This document shows, piece by piece, positions 13,739-26,362 of a DNA stretch of 64,000 nucleotides. The notes under the pieces are model-generated. The model saw only the letters and a list, made by a program, of their open reading frames with translations, was not told the origin of the DNA and ran no database searches. The stretch spans positions 44,789,684-44,853,683 of the forward strand of contig NC_089982.1 of NCBI RefSeq assembly GCF_036417845.1. Direction: 5' to 3'. Source of the stretch: Apteryx mantelli. Lineage: Eukaryota > Chordata > Aves > Apterygiformes > Apterygidae. A program made the translations under genes and the position numbers. Position 1 is the stretch's first letter. The number at the start of each line of letters is the position of its first letter.

Positions 13739-14205
13739 ATAAAGTGGTTTTCATGGACCAGGAAGATGGGCCAGGATTGTCAAGCTGGCTAGTCATATAT
13801 CCATTCAACAAGGATTTATTTAAATGAAACCAGCAGTGCCAGAAAACAAAATCTCTTGGACCCTGTGGACAGAAAAGGGGTATTCTTCTGTGGCAAAAAG
13901 GAAGAAAGGATTTCCACTCACCTTTAGCTTTCTATAGTCCTATAGTTGATAACTGAATAGGTATTTTATGTACTCAGAAAGGAGAAAAATTACATATCAA
14001 TTGCATTATTGATCTTAATATGTCTGATAAAAATGTTGGTTTTGAGAATGAAGCTTAATTGAATGTCTGGGCATTAAATGATTGGTGGATGTGCAAGAGA
14101 AAATGCCAAACTTACTCTAGATGTGAAAAACAAATCCCCACAGATAATAATCTGAAGAAGTCATACTTCCCAGTGGTGCCCATCAGTGAGGCTAACACAA
14201 ATCAC

Positions 14206-14301
14206 TTGAACCATCTGGTTGGGAGGAGCTGTAAAGAAGGGAGCACTGATAAGGCCAAGCTGGGAGCTGTCAGTATTGAATCCTCCAGGCATCAAAGACA
14301 C
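14206..14301 (-). pseudogene. AADAT-like pseudogene, exon 12 relic (open)
   Basis: 96 nt (32 codons) against 102, with only in-frame loss. VSLMPGGFNTDSS aligns with VLLVPGGAFNIDSS and the end NQMVQ with AQMDQ. The position of R399 is serine, so substrate-carboxylate binding would be lost. The acceptor CTTAG is kept and the donor is CAA then GTGATT. Confidence 0.82.
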
Positions 14302-15684
14302 CTAAGAAATATATCATCCACTTTCACTTTTCAAACATAGGGAACATCTAACACTAGCATGTAAAATGTGTCTGTTATATTATTTCATTTCAGAAATGAA
14401 TATTGCTATTTTCCTCTTGGCTGATGGACCCAAGAGATCATGGTTAACAGAATCTGGGAAAGTGTATAATTTCTTCATTTAAATGAATAAAATCCAAAGA
14501 GCAAATTTAGAGTAAATGAATGCATTTTCAATGGATGCATGGGTAACTCCAGTGAGGACATAAGAAAAATGGTGCTAATTGCATTCCAGTTGCCAGAGGA
14601 CTGGAAAATGGATGTAAACATTTGACTGTGGGGCAGTGGAACTTCTGCTAAACTTCAGCTTAAAAGACTTGGGTACTCATCGTTTGTTTAAAACAAATTA
14701 TTTACATGTGAAGGAAAACAAAAGAGAGGAGGATTTAAGAGGATTCAGCAGGATGAAAATTAAGCAATTCAGTCATAAGCTTTAGTTCTTCTCACAACAT
14801 TCTCAGTTTTTTTTTTTTTCCTGACAAGCTTATGTGTAAGGGCTATTTTCTACTGTCTATGGAGATTATGCTTCCTCATGTCAGGACCTTAATTTGATTT
14901 TATAGAATTCAGGTAAGTAACTGCAAGTATTTTTGGACTAGATTCTAACAAATAAACCATACAATTGTTTACAGCAATAATTGATCTGTTTCCTTTTTTG
15001 TGGAAATATCATACTTGATTAGTAGCAGAGAAAGAGTTAGGTCCTGCTTAGGTTATCATGACTGTCCTGTGACAATACAATAGTGACGGTGTATAGTAGA
15101 CCTAGAACTGTTGTAAAGTCCCTTCTTCTGACTGCAGGGTGAAAGTTTAGGAATATATGTCCTGGATTAGGAAGTTTTGTCCTGGAAGAAAGTAAGGACA
15201 ATGGCTTGGTGACAACGGTAACTGATGTTAGAACAAAAATGTAAGCTGAAAAGAAAGATAAGCAAGGATATTTCATAAGCTTTAGAATAGCTGTTTTTTT
15301 CCTGATTTCACTCTATTTTTTCTAGTTTCCTTTTTTTGCATAATATTTATAACTTGTACAGTGTTCTCAGATATTTATATAGAAAAAGTAATTAATTAAT
15401 TTTGGGGCTTCTGAATACCAACAGGCTCAAACCATTATTGGATCTCTATAATTTTAGTAACTAAATTTTTCATATTTGTATCCAAGATGCAGGCCAGGTT
15501 TTACTGGGGCTGAAAAAAGCCATTGGAAATGTTAATGGAGACGGCATGTCTGAGTGGTGCTCACCACATTTAAAAGACTTCCTTGGCCGATAGTGTCCTC
15601 ATAATATTACATTTCTTCCAGTGTTTTACATTTTTTGGTATAACAGCTGTAAATCTGCTACAAGTTAACACTCCAGTCTTGTTA

Positions 15685-15741
15685 ATCTTGTTACCTCTGC
15701 AGCAATACCTCTTGCTACTTGCTATCTTGTTACCTCTGCAG
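15685..15741 (+). repeat. Short direct repeat, 18 bp, period 39
   Basis: ATCTTGTTACCTCTGCAG occurs perfectly at 15685-15702 and 15724-15741. It lies between pseudogene exon 11 and 12 relics. No function suggested. Confidence 0.85.
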
Positions 15742-16107
15742 AGACTCAGGTAAAAGACCCGCAGAGCCATTTTAGTCAGCAGGTAGAGATATTAATGCAA
15801 AGATGCACCCCTGATGTTTTTGTACATGCCTGGAGCTCCAAGCACTTTTCTTTGCGGACATTTTCTGTGTCCATCTAATTTAGTGCAATTTTATTATATT
15901 AAATGCCTGAAGGAAATGAAATTTGAACAGTGGATCAGATCCAAATTACTGTAATAATCATGTGATTCCACCTTCCCACTCCTTGAAATCTTACTGCCCC
16001 GTGAAGAAAACATCACATGACTCACAGCATACACAGAACAACAAAAGCTCACAATTTGGGCAAAAATGTACAAAACATTTTTGCATTAGTAGATAGTTTT
16101 TACTTAC

Positions 16108-16215
16108 CTCTCTCTCCATGGCTTCTTCTGTGGTTGGCTGTTGTATTTTGGAGGTTTCCTTAAATTGTAATCCATAAAAACATTCTAACAGAGGGGTGGT
16201 ACTGCTCTGCCAAGC
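16108..16215 (-). pseudogene. AADAT-like pseudogene, exon 11 relic
   Basis: 108 nt against 107. Begins LAEQYHPSVRMFLWITI, matching [17 protein letters not shown], then a single inserted T creates TAA. Past the insertion the frame continues KETSKIQQPTTEEAMERE. The acceptor (T-rich, CCCAG) and donor (GAG then GTAAGT) are perfect, the donor better than that of the intact gene. Confidence 0.9.
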
Positions 16216-16618
16216 CTGGGCAGGAAAAAAAAAAGGTGGGGAGGGATTTAAATGAAAGATGTTTATTGATCCTGCAACCCTCCAACACTGTAATACTGGA
16301 AGGAGTTTCAAGATGAGCAAGACTTCATCTGTAGTACTGGAGGTAATTTATTACACATTTTTTGTGGCCACGTTTTGTGCGATGACCAAGCAATTCCCTA
16401 TTTATATGTTTTTCTGGAGCCTGAGTCAGGTTTCTTTCTGTCAATCAATGATCATGCCAAATCAATGATGTACTCAGTTCAGCAAAACTTAATCAATACT
16501 TGTTTTTAAATTTAAAGATTAAAAAAACCAAAAACATAAAGGTTAAGTGCAGGAATGTTATCTTCATGCACACTAGTAATAGTTATATTAATGTGATCCT
16601 TTTCTGTGCCGCATAGGT

Positions 16619-16760
16619 GCATGCATGTGTAGACCCTCTAGACTCTCGTATTCAAAGCCTGGCAGCTTGCTACGTCACCTCTTTCCATCATTTGATTATG
16701 TGATCTGTAGCCGCTGCTAACGCATTATATTTGCAGCAAATGGTGGTACCAGTTTGCCCC
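16619..16760 (+). repeat. Unidentified element, copy A
   Basis: Matches 18580-18712 over about 130 bp in the same orientation, including CACCTCTTTCC, TTTGAT, GCTGCTAAC and ATATTTGCAG. I estimate three quarters of positions agree. It sits in the pseudogene intron between exon 10 and 11 relics. I do not recognise the family; it may be a dispersed repeat or a duplicated conserved non-coding element. Confidence 0.6.
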
Positions 16761-18579
16761 TTCTTTCATAATGAAAGCTGTAACTTTAAAATTATGCATC
16801 CTCTTGAAAAATTACTCCTTCCAGACAGCCTGTTTGCAGCTAGCACCTTGCAGTTAAAGACCTATTAACTTCATTTGTTGCTATCTGCTTTTACACAGAG
16901 TGACTACCTCAGTGGTAGGCTGGAGGCTCGTTGATAGAGTCAAAGCAAACTTAGGCCGAGAAGATTCAAGCAAAAACTTTAGGCACTTAATTTATGATCA
17001 CTTTGGCTACCAAGTTTTTGTAGACAGTGCCTTCTGGCTGTTAGCATGCATGGCTGTTTGAATAATGCTTATTTCATTGAAGGATTTCTTTCAGTCTTGT
17101 CCATTTTCTACTCATTGTCAAGATGATAAATAGTGTTTTGAGGAAGGTCCAGCTCATCAGGCCAATCTTGTTGGCAATTTATTTTTAAAATAAAATGTAC
17201 AGAATCAAAAAACAGCTTCCTGGGAACATGTGTCTCTCATGTAATCACCTCTGAGTCAACTTATGCTGTGAATGTAATTCTGAACAAATAACTGAAGGTT
17301 ATTTGATGCAGTCAGAAATCTTTCAAAATAGTTTTAATTTTTATAGCAGTTCTGAAAAGACCAGCAAATACTTTTCCTGAAACATGGCTTGTATAGCATT
17401 GTTTACCCCACCGAGAATAACTATTTCTACAGTTTAAATAGGTTGACCTTTTAGCTGCCTGTGAAAAAAATATTTCTCTGAAAGAATGAGCCCACTGTGC
17501 TCTGTACTATCCAACTTGTTTACAAGCTCATAGCCTGCAAATCAACATCCAGCGACCCTTAGCTGTGCATTTCAGACACTTCTCATCAGACATACCAACC
17601 TTCAGGCAAGCAGCTCATACCACAAAAGGCAGTAGGACAGGCACCAAACTTCCCTTTCTTGGGCACAGGCTGTGGGGCTTTGAGTTACTGGTCCTCTCCT
17701 CATCAGGCCCAATGGTATTGTGTCCCCATTTGTTAGTTTTCAGTCAAAAGCAGTAATTTGGAGAAAAAAAAAAAATTAGTTGATGTGTTATGCTTTGTCT
17801 GGACAAGTCATGACTTACCAATGGGGAAATAAACTTTGAAGTGCAGTCGCTTCCAATCATCAGGGTGATTCTCCAAGTTAGGTCCCTTCAGGCACTTCCC
17901 TTCCTGTGAAACTTGAGCTTTCAGCAATGCTCAGAACATCTTTTATATCTTCAGTAGGCAAAAGATCTCGCTGGAATTGCCTTCAGGCCCTGGTGTTTGA
18001 CAGACAGCCATATATCCCTGGGCAGAGCCAGGGGTGATTTGCCTTTGGAGCCCTGGGATGTTCCTGCAGCAGATGAGTTGCCTGCTTTGTGAGCACAGAA
18101 GTCAGATGGACCTGCAGCTGTAGCGCCTGGCTGTGCGTTGCTGTTTGTTAGCTTCTGGTAAAATTGCAGATACTGGTTATAATTTGTGATGTCCTGAGTG
18201 ATTTAGGCCCTCTGCTCTTTGCCTCTGTATCTCTCATTTTTTGGGGGATAGGAGGATGATGAGTCGCAGGGTATCACTTTCAAAAGTGCCTCCCAGTTGA
18301 AATCTCCCCAACTCTTGCATTCAGAAAGCCTTGAAAAATACCCTGAAGCTTATCCACATGTAATCAGGAATGGCTTAGTGTCTGCCTGTTCCAGAGAAGA
18401 AGGCCCCATAGCTCTGAGGAGAAGTGACTTTGTGCTCCAAGTGAAGAGGTGTTTTTCTGCCAGACTAAAGTCTGGTAGTGTGGCGAGACATTACAGCGCG
18501 TGACCTGTAGGTTTAAAGCCAGAAATGATTATGCTAATTTGAACCCCTTTTGTGCAGTTTGTTTGTGTGCGCATGTGCA

Positions 18580-18712
18580 AGCGTACATGTGTAGTCTCTC
18601 ACTTTCAAAGACAGGCAGATTGCTGCATCACCTCTTTCCCTCGTTTGATCAAGTGGCTCACGGCTGCTGCTAACTGATGATATTTGCAGTTATTACCAGC
18701 TGCTCTAAGTTA
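18580..18712 (+). repeat. Unidentified element, copy B
   Basis: Partner of copy A, about 2 kb away. It begins near GTACATGTGTAG and ends near ATATTTGCAG...TTACCAG. Sequence beyond these limits does not align convincingly, which argues for discrete element ends. Confidence 0.6.
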
Positions 18713-19944
18713 TAATTTAGATAGTCTCGTTAGACACTTGCTATGGTGTAGACAGAAAACAACAACAGTAAAGGCAATCTGTTATCGGATCATAACAGTC
18801 TTGCCTCATGAAGCCTTTCTGATTATTTTCTTGATGTTAGTCAATAATGTGTTCTGATCCTGTCATGTAAATGGAATTGTGGAATACAGAGTAATCTGAG
18901 ACAGTACGAGTGCACAGCAGAGACTGTCTCTTCTCTGAAACACCACCGTACCCCTGTTCACGGAAGCTTTCTCATTCTTGTCAAGCTTTGAGCGTTTTAA
19001 TTTGTACAAAGTTCTCTTGGCGCTGCTTCTGCCTTCTGGCTGGGATGAAGGTGAGAGGTCAGATTGAATAAAACTGTGGTTTATGCAGGTCTAAAAAGTA
19101 ATGCTAAAGCCACCCTACTCCTAGTTTTAGTTTCTATCTGGCCTAGAAGAGGCCTGGGGCAAGACTGTGTCCAAGAGACCCTGGGATAAAGAACAGGGGT
19201 GCAAAGGTTAGAGCTAAAGTTGGGACCCAAGTTCACAGAGCTCTGGGGGAAATGATAGTGTCCTCAAGGGGAAGTGGCGCTGCTGCCCTGTTTTTTGGCT
19301 GGCGGGACTGTGGCAGGCTCGCAAATGCCACTGTGGAAGGGTGGAGCTGAGACTGGGATATAGATTGGATATATAGGGATATATATATTTGGTTGAGTCT
19401 GAGATAAACTGAAGGGCTAAAGTAAGGGTATGACTGAGTAAAGAAATGGTGACAAATTAGATTTTTAGGCTGCCTTTTGCTGTGGGGCTTGAATGCAAGG
19501 TTGGGGCAAAGACTAGTTATTAAGGTTGGGGTGCAGGTTGGGATTTGCTTCTGTTAACACCAGTAAGCATTGCTGAGAAGTTGGTTACACGGAAATGGCC
19601 AGGCTGTGTTGAGAGGCAGAGCCACTCTGTGTCACTGTGATGTTCAGAGATGTGGGACTGGAAGGAGTCACTAGGTTCGGGAAAAGGCTATTGTCGTGCT
19701 TAAAATTACCATGAGCCTTAGAAGAAAGGGTGGAACAACTCAGATGCAAGCCTAGTTAAACTGATATGGATTGTCCCACACAAATGCATTTAAGTCAGCA
19801 CTGATCAGTAGTTTTCAGGAGGCTGAGCTAGCACCACAGGTAGACATGCTTCAAATACTTTTTTTTTTTTTTTTTGATTTTGTATGGATTTTGGCAAATA
19901 TAGCAGCAGCACAGGTGCTACTGTTGTGCACTGAACGCACTGAC

Positions 19945-20009
19945 CTTTCAGCCATTTGCCTATTGTGGCAAGCATTGGATCCCTCCGGGCCCTAGAGAAT
20001 CCTAGTACG
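19945..20009 (-). pseudogene. AADAT-like pseudogene, exon 10 relic (open)
   Basis: 65 nt, the same length as in AADAT, fully open: VLGFSRARRDPMLATIGKWLK against VVEFYRTQRDAMLIAADKWLK. The acceptor TTCCAG and the unusual donor G then GTCAGTG are both kept. A run of 17 T sits just beyond it at 19859-19875. Confidence 0.88.
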
Positions 20010-20544
20010 CTGGAAGCAAAACCAAGTAAAAATCAATGCTCCTGATTTTAAAGAACAGCGAAGGCATGAGTCAGCCACAGAGATGTCATTCCTTACTACC
20101 CTCTGTCCTGTTCAGCCATAATTTCATTGGAAATCGATCTTAAGTGCTATCTTAGATGGAGCTTGTATTTTTCCCCAAGTATTTTGATTTTTTTTTTTCT
20201 TTTTTCCCCCCTCTTTCTTCTTCTCATGTAGGCTTAAAAAAACCTAACTTGGTGGGTGACCAGTGGTAGCTGATGATGGGTTAATTGAATGCCTGGCCAT
20301 GGGAGGAAGCTACCTGGCAAAAAGAGATAACCATTGCCTGATCACTCCACAATGTGCCTGCCTGCATCCAGCAGTGGAGCAGAGCAACCTCTGGGAAATA
20401 GCTGTTTCTTTTAGTATTATGTAAACTAAAAGATAACATCAAATTCTGTGGTCCATTACATGTGTTCTGTAATTGTAAGTGACAGTAGACTTTGGTCTAT
20501 AATGCATCACTCCGATTACATAGTGAGAAAAATCTTGTGGCTGC

Positions 20545-20660
20545 ACCTGCGAACTGAAATTCAAAAGGTCTAGGTTCCCAGCTCTACCACAGGCTTCTGC
20601 AGTAACTTTGGACAAGTTGCTATTTTTGCGTCTCAGTGTTCCAAACTATAGAAGAAAATT
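20545..20660 (+). mobile_element. MIR-like SINE fragment
   Basis: GTCTAGGTTCCCAGCTCTAC then CACAGGCTT...AACTTTGGACAAGTTGC and GCGTCTCAGTGTTCCAAACT is a clear MIR core in order. Confidence 0.6.
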
Positions 20661-21795
20661 ATTTAAGCTATGAGGCAAATGTACCACTTTTTGTAAAGTG
20701 TCTTGGAAAGAAAATGCTTTTCTGGGACTGCCAACATGTTGCATGCCTACATTCAGCTGGGCTTGTGAACCCAGGCATGGGATGGTTCACTTGCTTACCT
20801 GAAAACAGAGGCACTTTTCCCCGCTTTTGTTCTCATACAGTGCACAGAACAGGATGAAAGTTTTGTTTGTTTTTTAAAAAATCTTGGTAATTATAAATTA
20901 GTACTTGCCTCTGTGACAGTGCTGATGTGCTTAGCTGAAGCCTGTGTATATCTCTGTTACTTGAGCCTATTATTAAAGCTTCATTTCAACCTAGGGAAAA
21001 GAAAAATCATCAAAACAAATGCTTATGCAATCTATATTAGGCAATGTTTTTGCTTTGCTAGAATCTGTAAGGTATATTTCATCCTGTTTTGCAAACTTGA
21101 TGGGTCATTGCACTTGTGATGAGTGGATCTTTACAGGTTAAATTATTCTGTTCTATTACGTCTCATGCATATTACACAGTATGTGAAGGAGCTTTGCCTT
21201 AATCTGCTTTATCATCAATCATGCAATGTAAAAATTAAATACAGAAGGAGTCATCATCCACATGGAATGCAAGGTTTTGCTGATAGACTAACGGGTGATG
21301 CCTATTTGGTGTTTACCTTTGCTAAGTAATAATAAAAATAAAAAAAACCCTGCTTGCCAAGGACAAACACCAAAGGAATCACAAATCTACAGGTTTGGTT
21401 CTGTAATATAGCACCAGTAATAGGCCACTCTGTAATCATTCATAGATGAGCCAAAAAAGAATACTTACTCCACAAGGACTTTTCAAGGAGAAGGACTGTC
21501 AAAATCAGCTGTGCTACCCTGAAACACTGCAGAAGACACATTGCTTGGGAGCGTGCCGTCGGGGAAAAGAAGGAAGATGTTCTTACACCAGTGTAATGAA
21601 GTATTGGTCCTCCACTGATTTCTACTATGTAACTAGAAGTTTGCTTTATGCAGCACATGACATTATGGCATTAAAACACTTTTGCAGTGAGGAATACTAA
21701 AGAGTAGAGGATGTTTGTTCATTTGAATAGCACAGAAATCATGAACATGTTCTGGAAGTTTGTAATATGAGAAAACATTCTGACACTGTGCTTGC

Positions 21796-21879
21796 CTAGC
21801 AGAGATGATTTTTGGAAAAAGAAGTAAACCTGATCATTTTTCCATCAGCATCCATGGAAAGAAAAGATGGTGTATTAGG
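21796..21879 (-). pseudogene. AADAT-like pseudogene, exon 7 relic (PLP lysine kept)
   Basis: 84 nt against 83. Reads PNTPSFLSMDADGKMIRFTS then FSK, aligning with [23 protein letters not shown]; the equivalent of K263 is conserved. After the lysine an indel shifts the frame. The acceptor AG is present; the donor region reads TAG then GCAAGC, a GC-type donor at best. Confidence 0.88.
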
Positions 21880-22660
21880 CTTTTAATATTTAAAAAAATA
21901 GTCTGGATGGCACAAAATGTAAAGAAAAAAAACTGTTCCTTCCTTTCAATTAAGAAAGTCAAATAGTGGTGACAAAATTGTGGCTGGCTCTTCTGGACTA
22001 GAATAAGGAAGAAACCTCTTTCCCTTTGTATTTCTACAGAGGGATAGGTAACATTTAGAAGCAGCTCACTGTGCTAAGCTAATATCTATGGTAGCACAGA
22101 TTTATGGAAGCTGAATTTTAAGGCAAGTCCAATCATGACTGTGGAAATCTTTCTTCTCCAGCTAGCTTGGCCACCTTTACCTGTTGGGATTTTGGGGGAA
22201 TGGAGTGTTATATTCAGCATCCCTTACAGTGAGTGTTATAGACCTCTCTCTGCCCAGTGCATTGCCTGGGATACGGGAAGCATTAAAATGAACCTTGTGT
22301 TAACCAGCAAAACTGTCAAGGCAGCCCGATAGGCTCAGCACCCACTTTTCTCAGCATAGCTCCATGCAGCATTTGTATTTTCCAAACATAAGCACCAATG
22401 AGTTTAAGCAGCTCTTGAGTTTATATGTATGTAATTAAAAACAAGAGTTTCAGTCTTGCAGGTTTTGTGAACCCAAATTCTAACGCTGGTGAATGACAGC
22501 CTGGATGGCCTCTATCTGCCAAAATGTATTTAAAACAAAACATTCTTTCAATATGTCTGACTATTTACATATTTTAACTGGGACAGATGGAAAATATATT
22601 GCTCCATGTGAAAGAAAGCATTCATGACAGGGATACTAAAAAATACAAGCAAATACTTAA

Positions 22661-22724
22661 CTAGTCATACTGAAGAAAATAATATGGGTCATCTTCTATC
22701 ATAAGGAAATCAAATTTTTGCAAG
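22661..22724 (-). pseudogene. AADAT-like pseudogene, exon 6 relic
   Basis: Strong nucleotide match to AADAT exon 6. After a 2-nt deletion near the start the frame reads FDFLMIEDDPYYFLQYD then TAG, so D230 and Y233 equivalents survive. The acceptor AG has become TG and the donor GT has become TT, so this exon can no longer be recognised by normal splicing. Confidence 0.9.
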
Positions 22725-23094
22725 CAAAAAGGAAACTTTTTAAAAAGGAACTGTTTTCTAGGCTTTTTTTTGTTTCTTATCACCTTAGCACACCAATGGA
22801 GAAGAAGTAGTGCAATCAGTGACAATGGAACAAGAACCAGTGTAATTCAAGTTTATTGCTCCTGGGGCTGTTTTATTCCTTTCTCTACACACAGTCACTG
22901 GGGAAATTGAGAAATGGTTAAATGTTTTTTAGCTGAAGGGATCGCTGTGTTTTCTAACACCTGCGTGTGCAAAATCAATATTTTTCCTCTTTGAGTTATA
23001 CTCTAGTTCTATAAATTATTTTATGTTCAACTCGCCAGTCCTTTTTCTGTCTATTCCTGTGTGAAAGCTCTGCTGTGAGGTACCCATTTGGTAC

Positions 23095-23281
23095 CTGGTG
23101 TCTCTCTTGTTTATGATCAGTATTCAGTGAGTGGTTTACTGCCATTTGGAATAGGATAGAAGAATTTTGCTTTCTTTGTATTTTCTGGTGAACACTTGAA
23201 AAGAATTTCTCTCATGTCTTTGGAAATTAAAATATTTCCGTCTCTAGTTTGAGCCTGACACATTTTTGAAGCACAGTGAAT
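23095..23281 (-). pseudogene. AADAT-like pseudogene, exon 5 relic
   Basis: An open stretch reads DMREILFKCSPENTKKAKFF then YPIPNGSKP, aligning with [16 protein letters not shown]...[13 protein letters not shown]. The PLP-binding N202 is replaced by K. A TGA follows shortly after (LTEY then stop). The donor CCAG then GTACC matches AADAT exactly, while the acceptor AG is gone. Length is 187 against 210 nt. Confidence 0.88.
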
Positions 23282-26044
23282 AGCAGTGTAATAACTGAGC
23301 TTTTGTCTTGATTGTTTTGTCCTATACATTAACTTAGAAAAAAAATGGAAGATTTTGGAGCAGTTTTTAGGGAGATCTAGCAACATGAACTCTACATATA
23401 GGTCAAGGGATTCAATGAAGTTTGATATCTTTCATCTCTTTGCTTAGCTTTTCAGATTCAGTGTTTTGGAGATTTCTTAATTTACAAATACATCTGAGGT
23501 TGATGAGGTCTCAGCTTTTGTCTAAGGCAGGATCCTCTTCTGCACATCTGGGATTGATTTCCTAGTGCTCAGGAGGCTGTTTACTGTCCTTGAATGCTGT
23601 GCAAATGCTGAAATCTAGGCCCCCCTACAAGGGACAGAAAAGAAACCTGAGTCTAGTCAAAGTTACGTCACAAATTGTCAGTGATAAAAAGGTATCTTTC
23701 ATTTAACAGACTTAACACTACAAGTTTTCTGAGACTCAGAAAACCGTAGGTTTTGCTGTCTGAATAAAACACTCTTGTGGTACAGTGCCAGAGTTTAGTG
23801 TTCTTTCACGTAGCATTATCAGAAACTGAAAGTCAATCAAATCTACAGCAGCAAAACTTTCTAGCACAGCCATGATGCTGCTGGAGAAAGCTTTGTATTC
23901 AGCAGCACCAGCAAATGCCTCTCAATACTTAGAGCCTGAATACCCTCTGTGATTTGTATTCATACCACCTTTTGTACAAGAGGAAAGGGATGGAGTTTCA
24001 TAATGTTTTAAATTCTAGTCTTTTGATGTGGTGCTGTTTAAGCTAGACTGTACATGACAAAATGAGTAAGCATTAAAGTGGTCTCCCCATTTCACTTTAC
24101 CAAGAAGTGCAAAGCACCAGTTCTCCTTATAAACTTTAAAAAGGGATGATTTTTCTGTTCTGTTGAGGGAAAGAAGAACAAGCTTCAAGAGGACAGAACT
24201 GTTGCTCATTTTTCTGGATATCCTGTTTATTGCTTTCTAGCTGGAAGGGCATGGTTTTCTTGCATGGCCAGCTTAGAAGGGAAGATTCCCAGAAAGTAAG
24301 ATGACCTGGTGGAATTTTCCTCTTATTCTGAAAAAGAAATATTATGGGACCATATTTTAATTCATTGCTTGCTTTATGAATGTATAATGTTCATTTCAGT
24401 ATGCAGTACCAATATCTCTAGCAGTCCTCTTACAAAGTACTTTGGCTACTAATTGTTTATGTGGTAGTGTAATATGCAGCCAAATAGAGAGGTTCATTTC
24501 TGCTCTCCCATCCTACAGCACAGATTAGCACTGTGCTGCTGCCATGTGCAAATCTGAGTCCTAACTGTAGGGACTTGTGTGGGCAGCTCTGTCATTTCAG
24601 GGCTTAAGAGACCTCCTTTCCCTTCTATATCAGCTTTCCTGATACAAAATTCCATGCTGTAAATTAGATGTTCCTACAGAGAATATATACATAACAAAAG
24701 CTCTTTCTCTTTGGTAAGAAAGAAAATGGATAAAGGGTTACTATGGAAAAATATAAAAGAAATCCTGAGATCGGGTGGAAAGTGTTAGAAGTAGTTCTTT
24801 GCAACAAGACAGACAAAGTTACATTGTGTAGCAGACTGGAGAAACTAAGCCAATTAAGAAAAGGGTTGAGTTTAGAAAAGATCTCAGAGAAGCTGTAGGT
24901 AAAGAGAATCAATCGTCATCCAACACAGCTACCAAGAGAAAACTTCAGCAAAGAATCACTTCTACTAAATAACCACTTGGGATTTGGTCACATGTCTTGA
25001 TCTATGAACGAGCACATAAACAGAAGATCTGTCAGCTCAAGGAAACTTCAACATCTCTTTTCAGCAAGCAGAATAATAAAACATGCAACAAGTGACTCAA
25101 CTGCAATGACAGCTTAAATAGAAAATAATACCATCAGGAATAAGGCAGAAAGAAAGACCAGAGGGGGAATGCAGTCTTTAGAAAAGGCTTCTCTTCAAAA
25201 ACAGTTATTTAATCTGTGAATTATATTCATAAATTAGTAGGGCCTTTTTATCTCCATGGATCACAAGGAAAAATAGTAGTCACTTATTTATTTCACACAC
25301 ACTCTTTCCTCCCAATCATCTCTGTACTGTAAACTTTATCTAAATACTTGCTTGAAGTGAAGGTAAATTATTCCTGGAAAAATTCAAGATTTCAGGAAAA
25401 GCATGTCTGACTCTGCTAATATCACGGGGAAAGAAAGGGACCTGCTTTTGAAATGCCTGATAAAACCTGATAATTTAAAAATATAATTTACAAGCAAAAG
25501 AATGGGCAAAGGAAATCTAATTTGATGAGAAAGCTATTAGTTGGGGTATCCTGAATCTGGATTCTTCATATGTGGTAGAGCTATACCTGAAGATACAGAC
25601 AACAAATAACTTTCCCTGCCCTTGCTCTGAGGAGTAATGCAGTTGGTATAAAACTGAGATAAATGACACTGTCCTTATGCTAGAGACAAAGTCCCTGCTA
25701 GGGTGGTTGTAGGTACTGGGATTATGGGAATCAAGTCAAAGAGCGCAAGGGACACCCATGCCAGGTTTTGACCAGAGAAAGTGAAATGCTATTCTTGGCT
25801 GGCCTATCATGGAACCATTCCCAGCAAGACTGCAGCTTTAGTCCACAGTGTTCATGAGTCATCACTTAAAGGCTAATAAGTCTATATTACTTGACTTGAG
25901 TTCTGAGTATTGAGTGTCCAGAAGCATCTGATATTTAAGTGAAGGCTTAAATGAAACAGCCAGGCATCTACAGTTTCAACCCCAACTTTGTCGCTGAACA
26001 CTGACACATACTCTCAATTTCCTGTGTTTGCCCAGATAGTGGCT

Positions 26045-26080
26045 ACGGTGCCATTTCCTCTTGTTCCCTTCTGGCTCCAA
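26045..26080 (-). pseudogene. Possible AADAT-like exon 3 fragment
   Basis: The minus strand reads close to the AADAT stretch encoding [10 protein letters not shown] (ACAAG-GGAAATG-GCA-C core), in the position expected between the exon 2 and exon 5 relics. The match is about 25 nt and gapped; outside it I cannot align the exon. It could be chance. Confidence 0.3.
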
Positions 26081-26343
26081 AATCTCAGGTGCAGTTTGTG
26101 TTTGCTTCAGTTTCTATAATCCTGGCTATCTACTGTTTCCTATTGAGCAGGGTGGACCCATTATATCTGCATGTTTTGGAAGGATTGTGAACTTTGAAGA
26201 ATAAGGAATATGTGGTAATTTTAAATCCATACAAAATTGCTTGTTTCTCTGAAAACTCCATAGTTTACTGAAGATGTTTGTTTTGTTTTATTATGGAAAT
26301 CTTTTTATAAATTTAACCAGCAAAATAGGAAAAGAATCACTAC

Positions 26344-26362
26344 TTTTTTTTTTTTTTTTTTT
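26344..26362 (+). repeat. Poly-T run
   Basis: Nineteen T. Similar runs are 19859-19875 (17 T) and 30649-30664 (16 A). None is clearly the tail of a recognisable retroelement. Confidence 0.9.

Noticed and set aside
20915..20975. Possible AADAT-like exon 9 relic (AGATATACACAGGCTTCAGC on the minus strand)
   Set aside because: About 20 nt resemble the start of AADAT exon 9 and the position is right, but the rest of the exon does not align and gaps are needed.
24530..24600. Alternative exon 3 relic candidate (CTGCTGCCATGTGCAAATC)
   Set aside because: Weaker than the candidate at 26045-26080 and not extendable.
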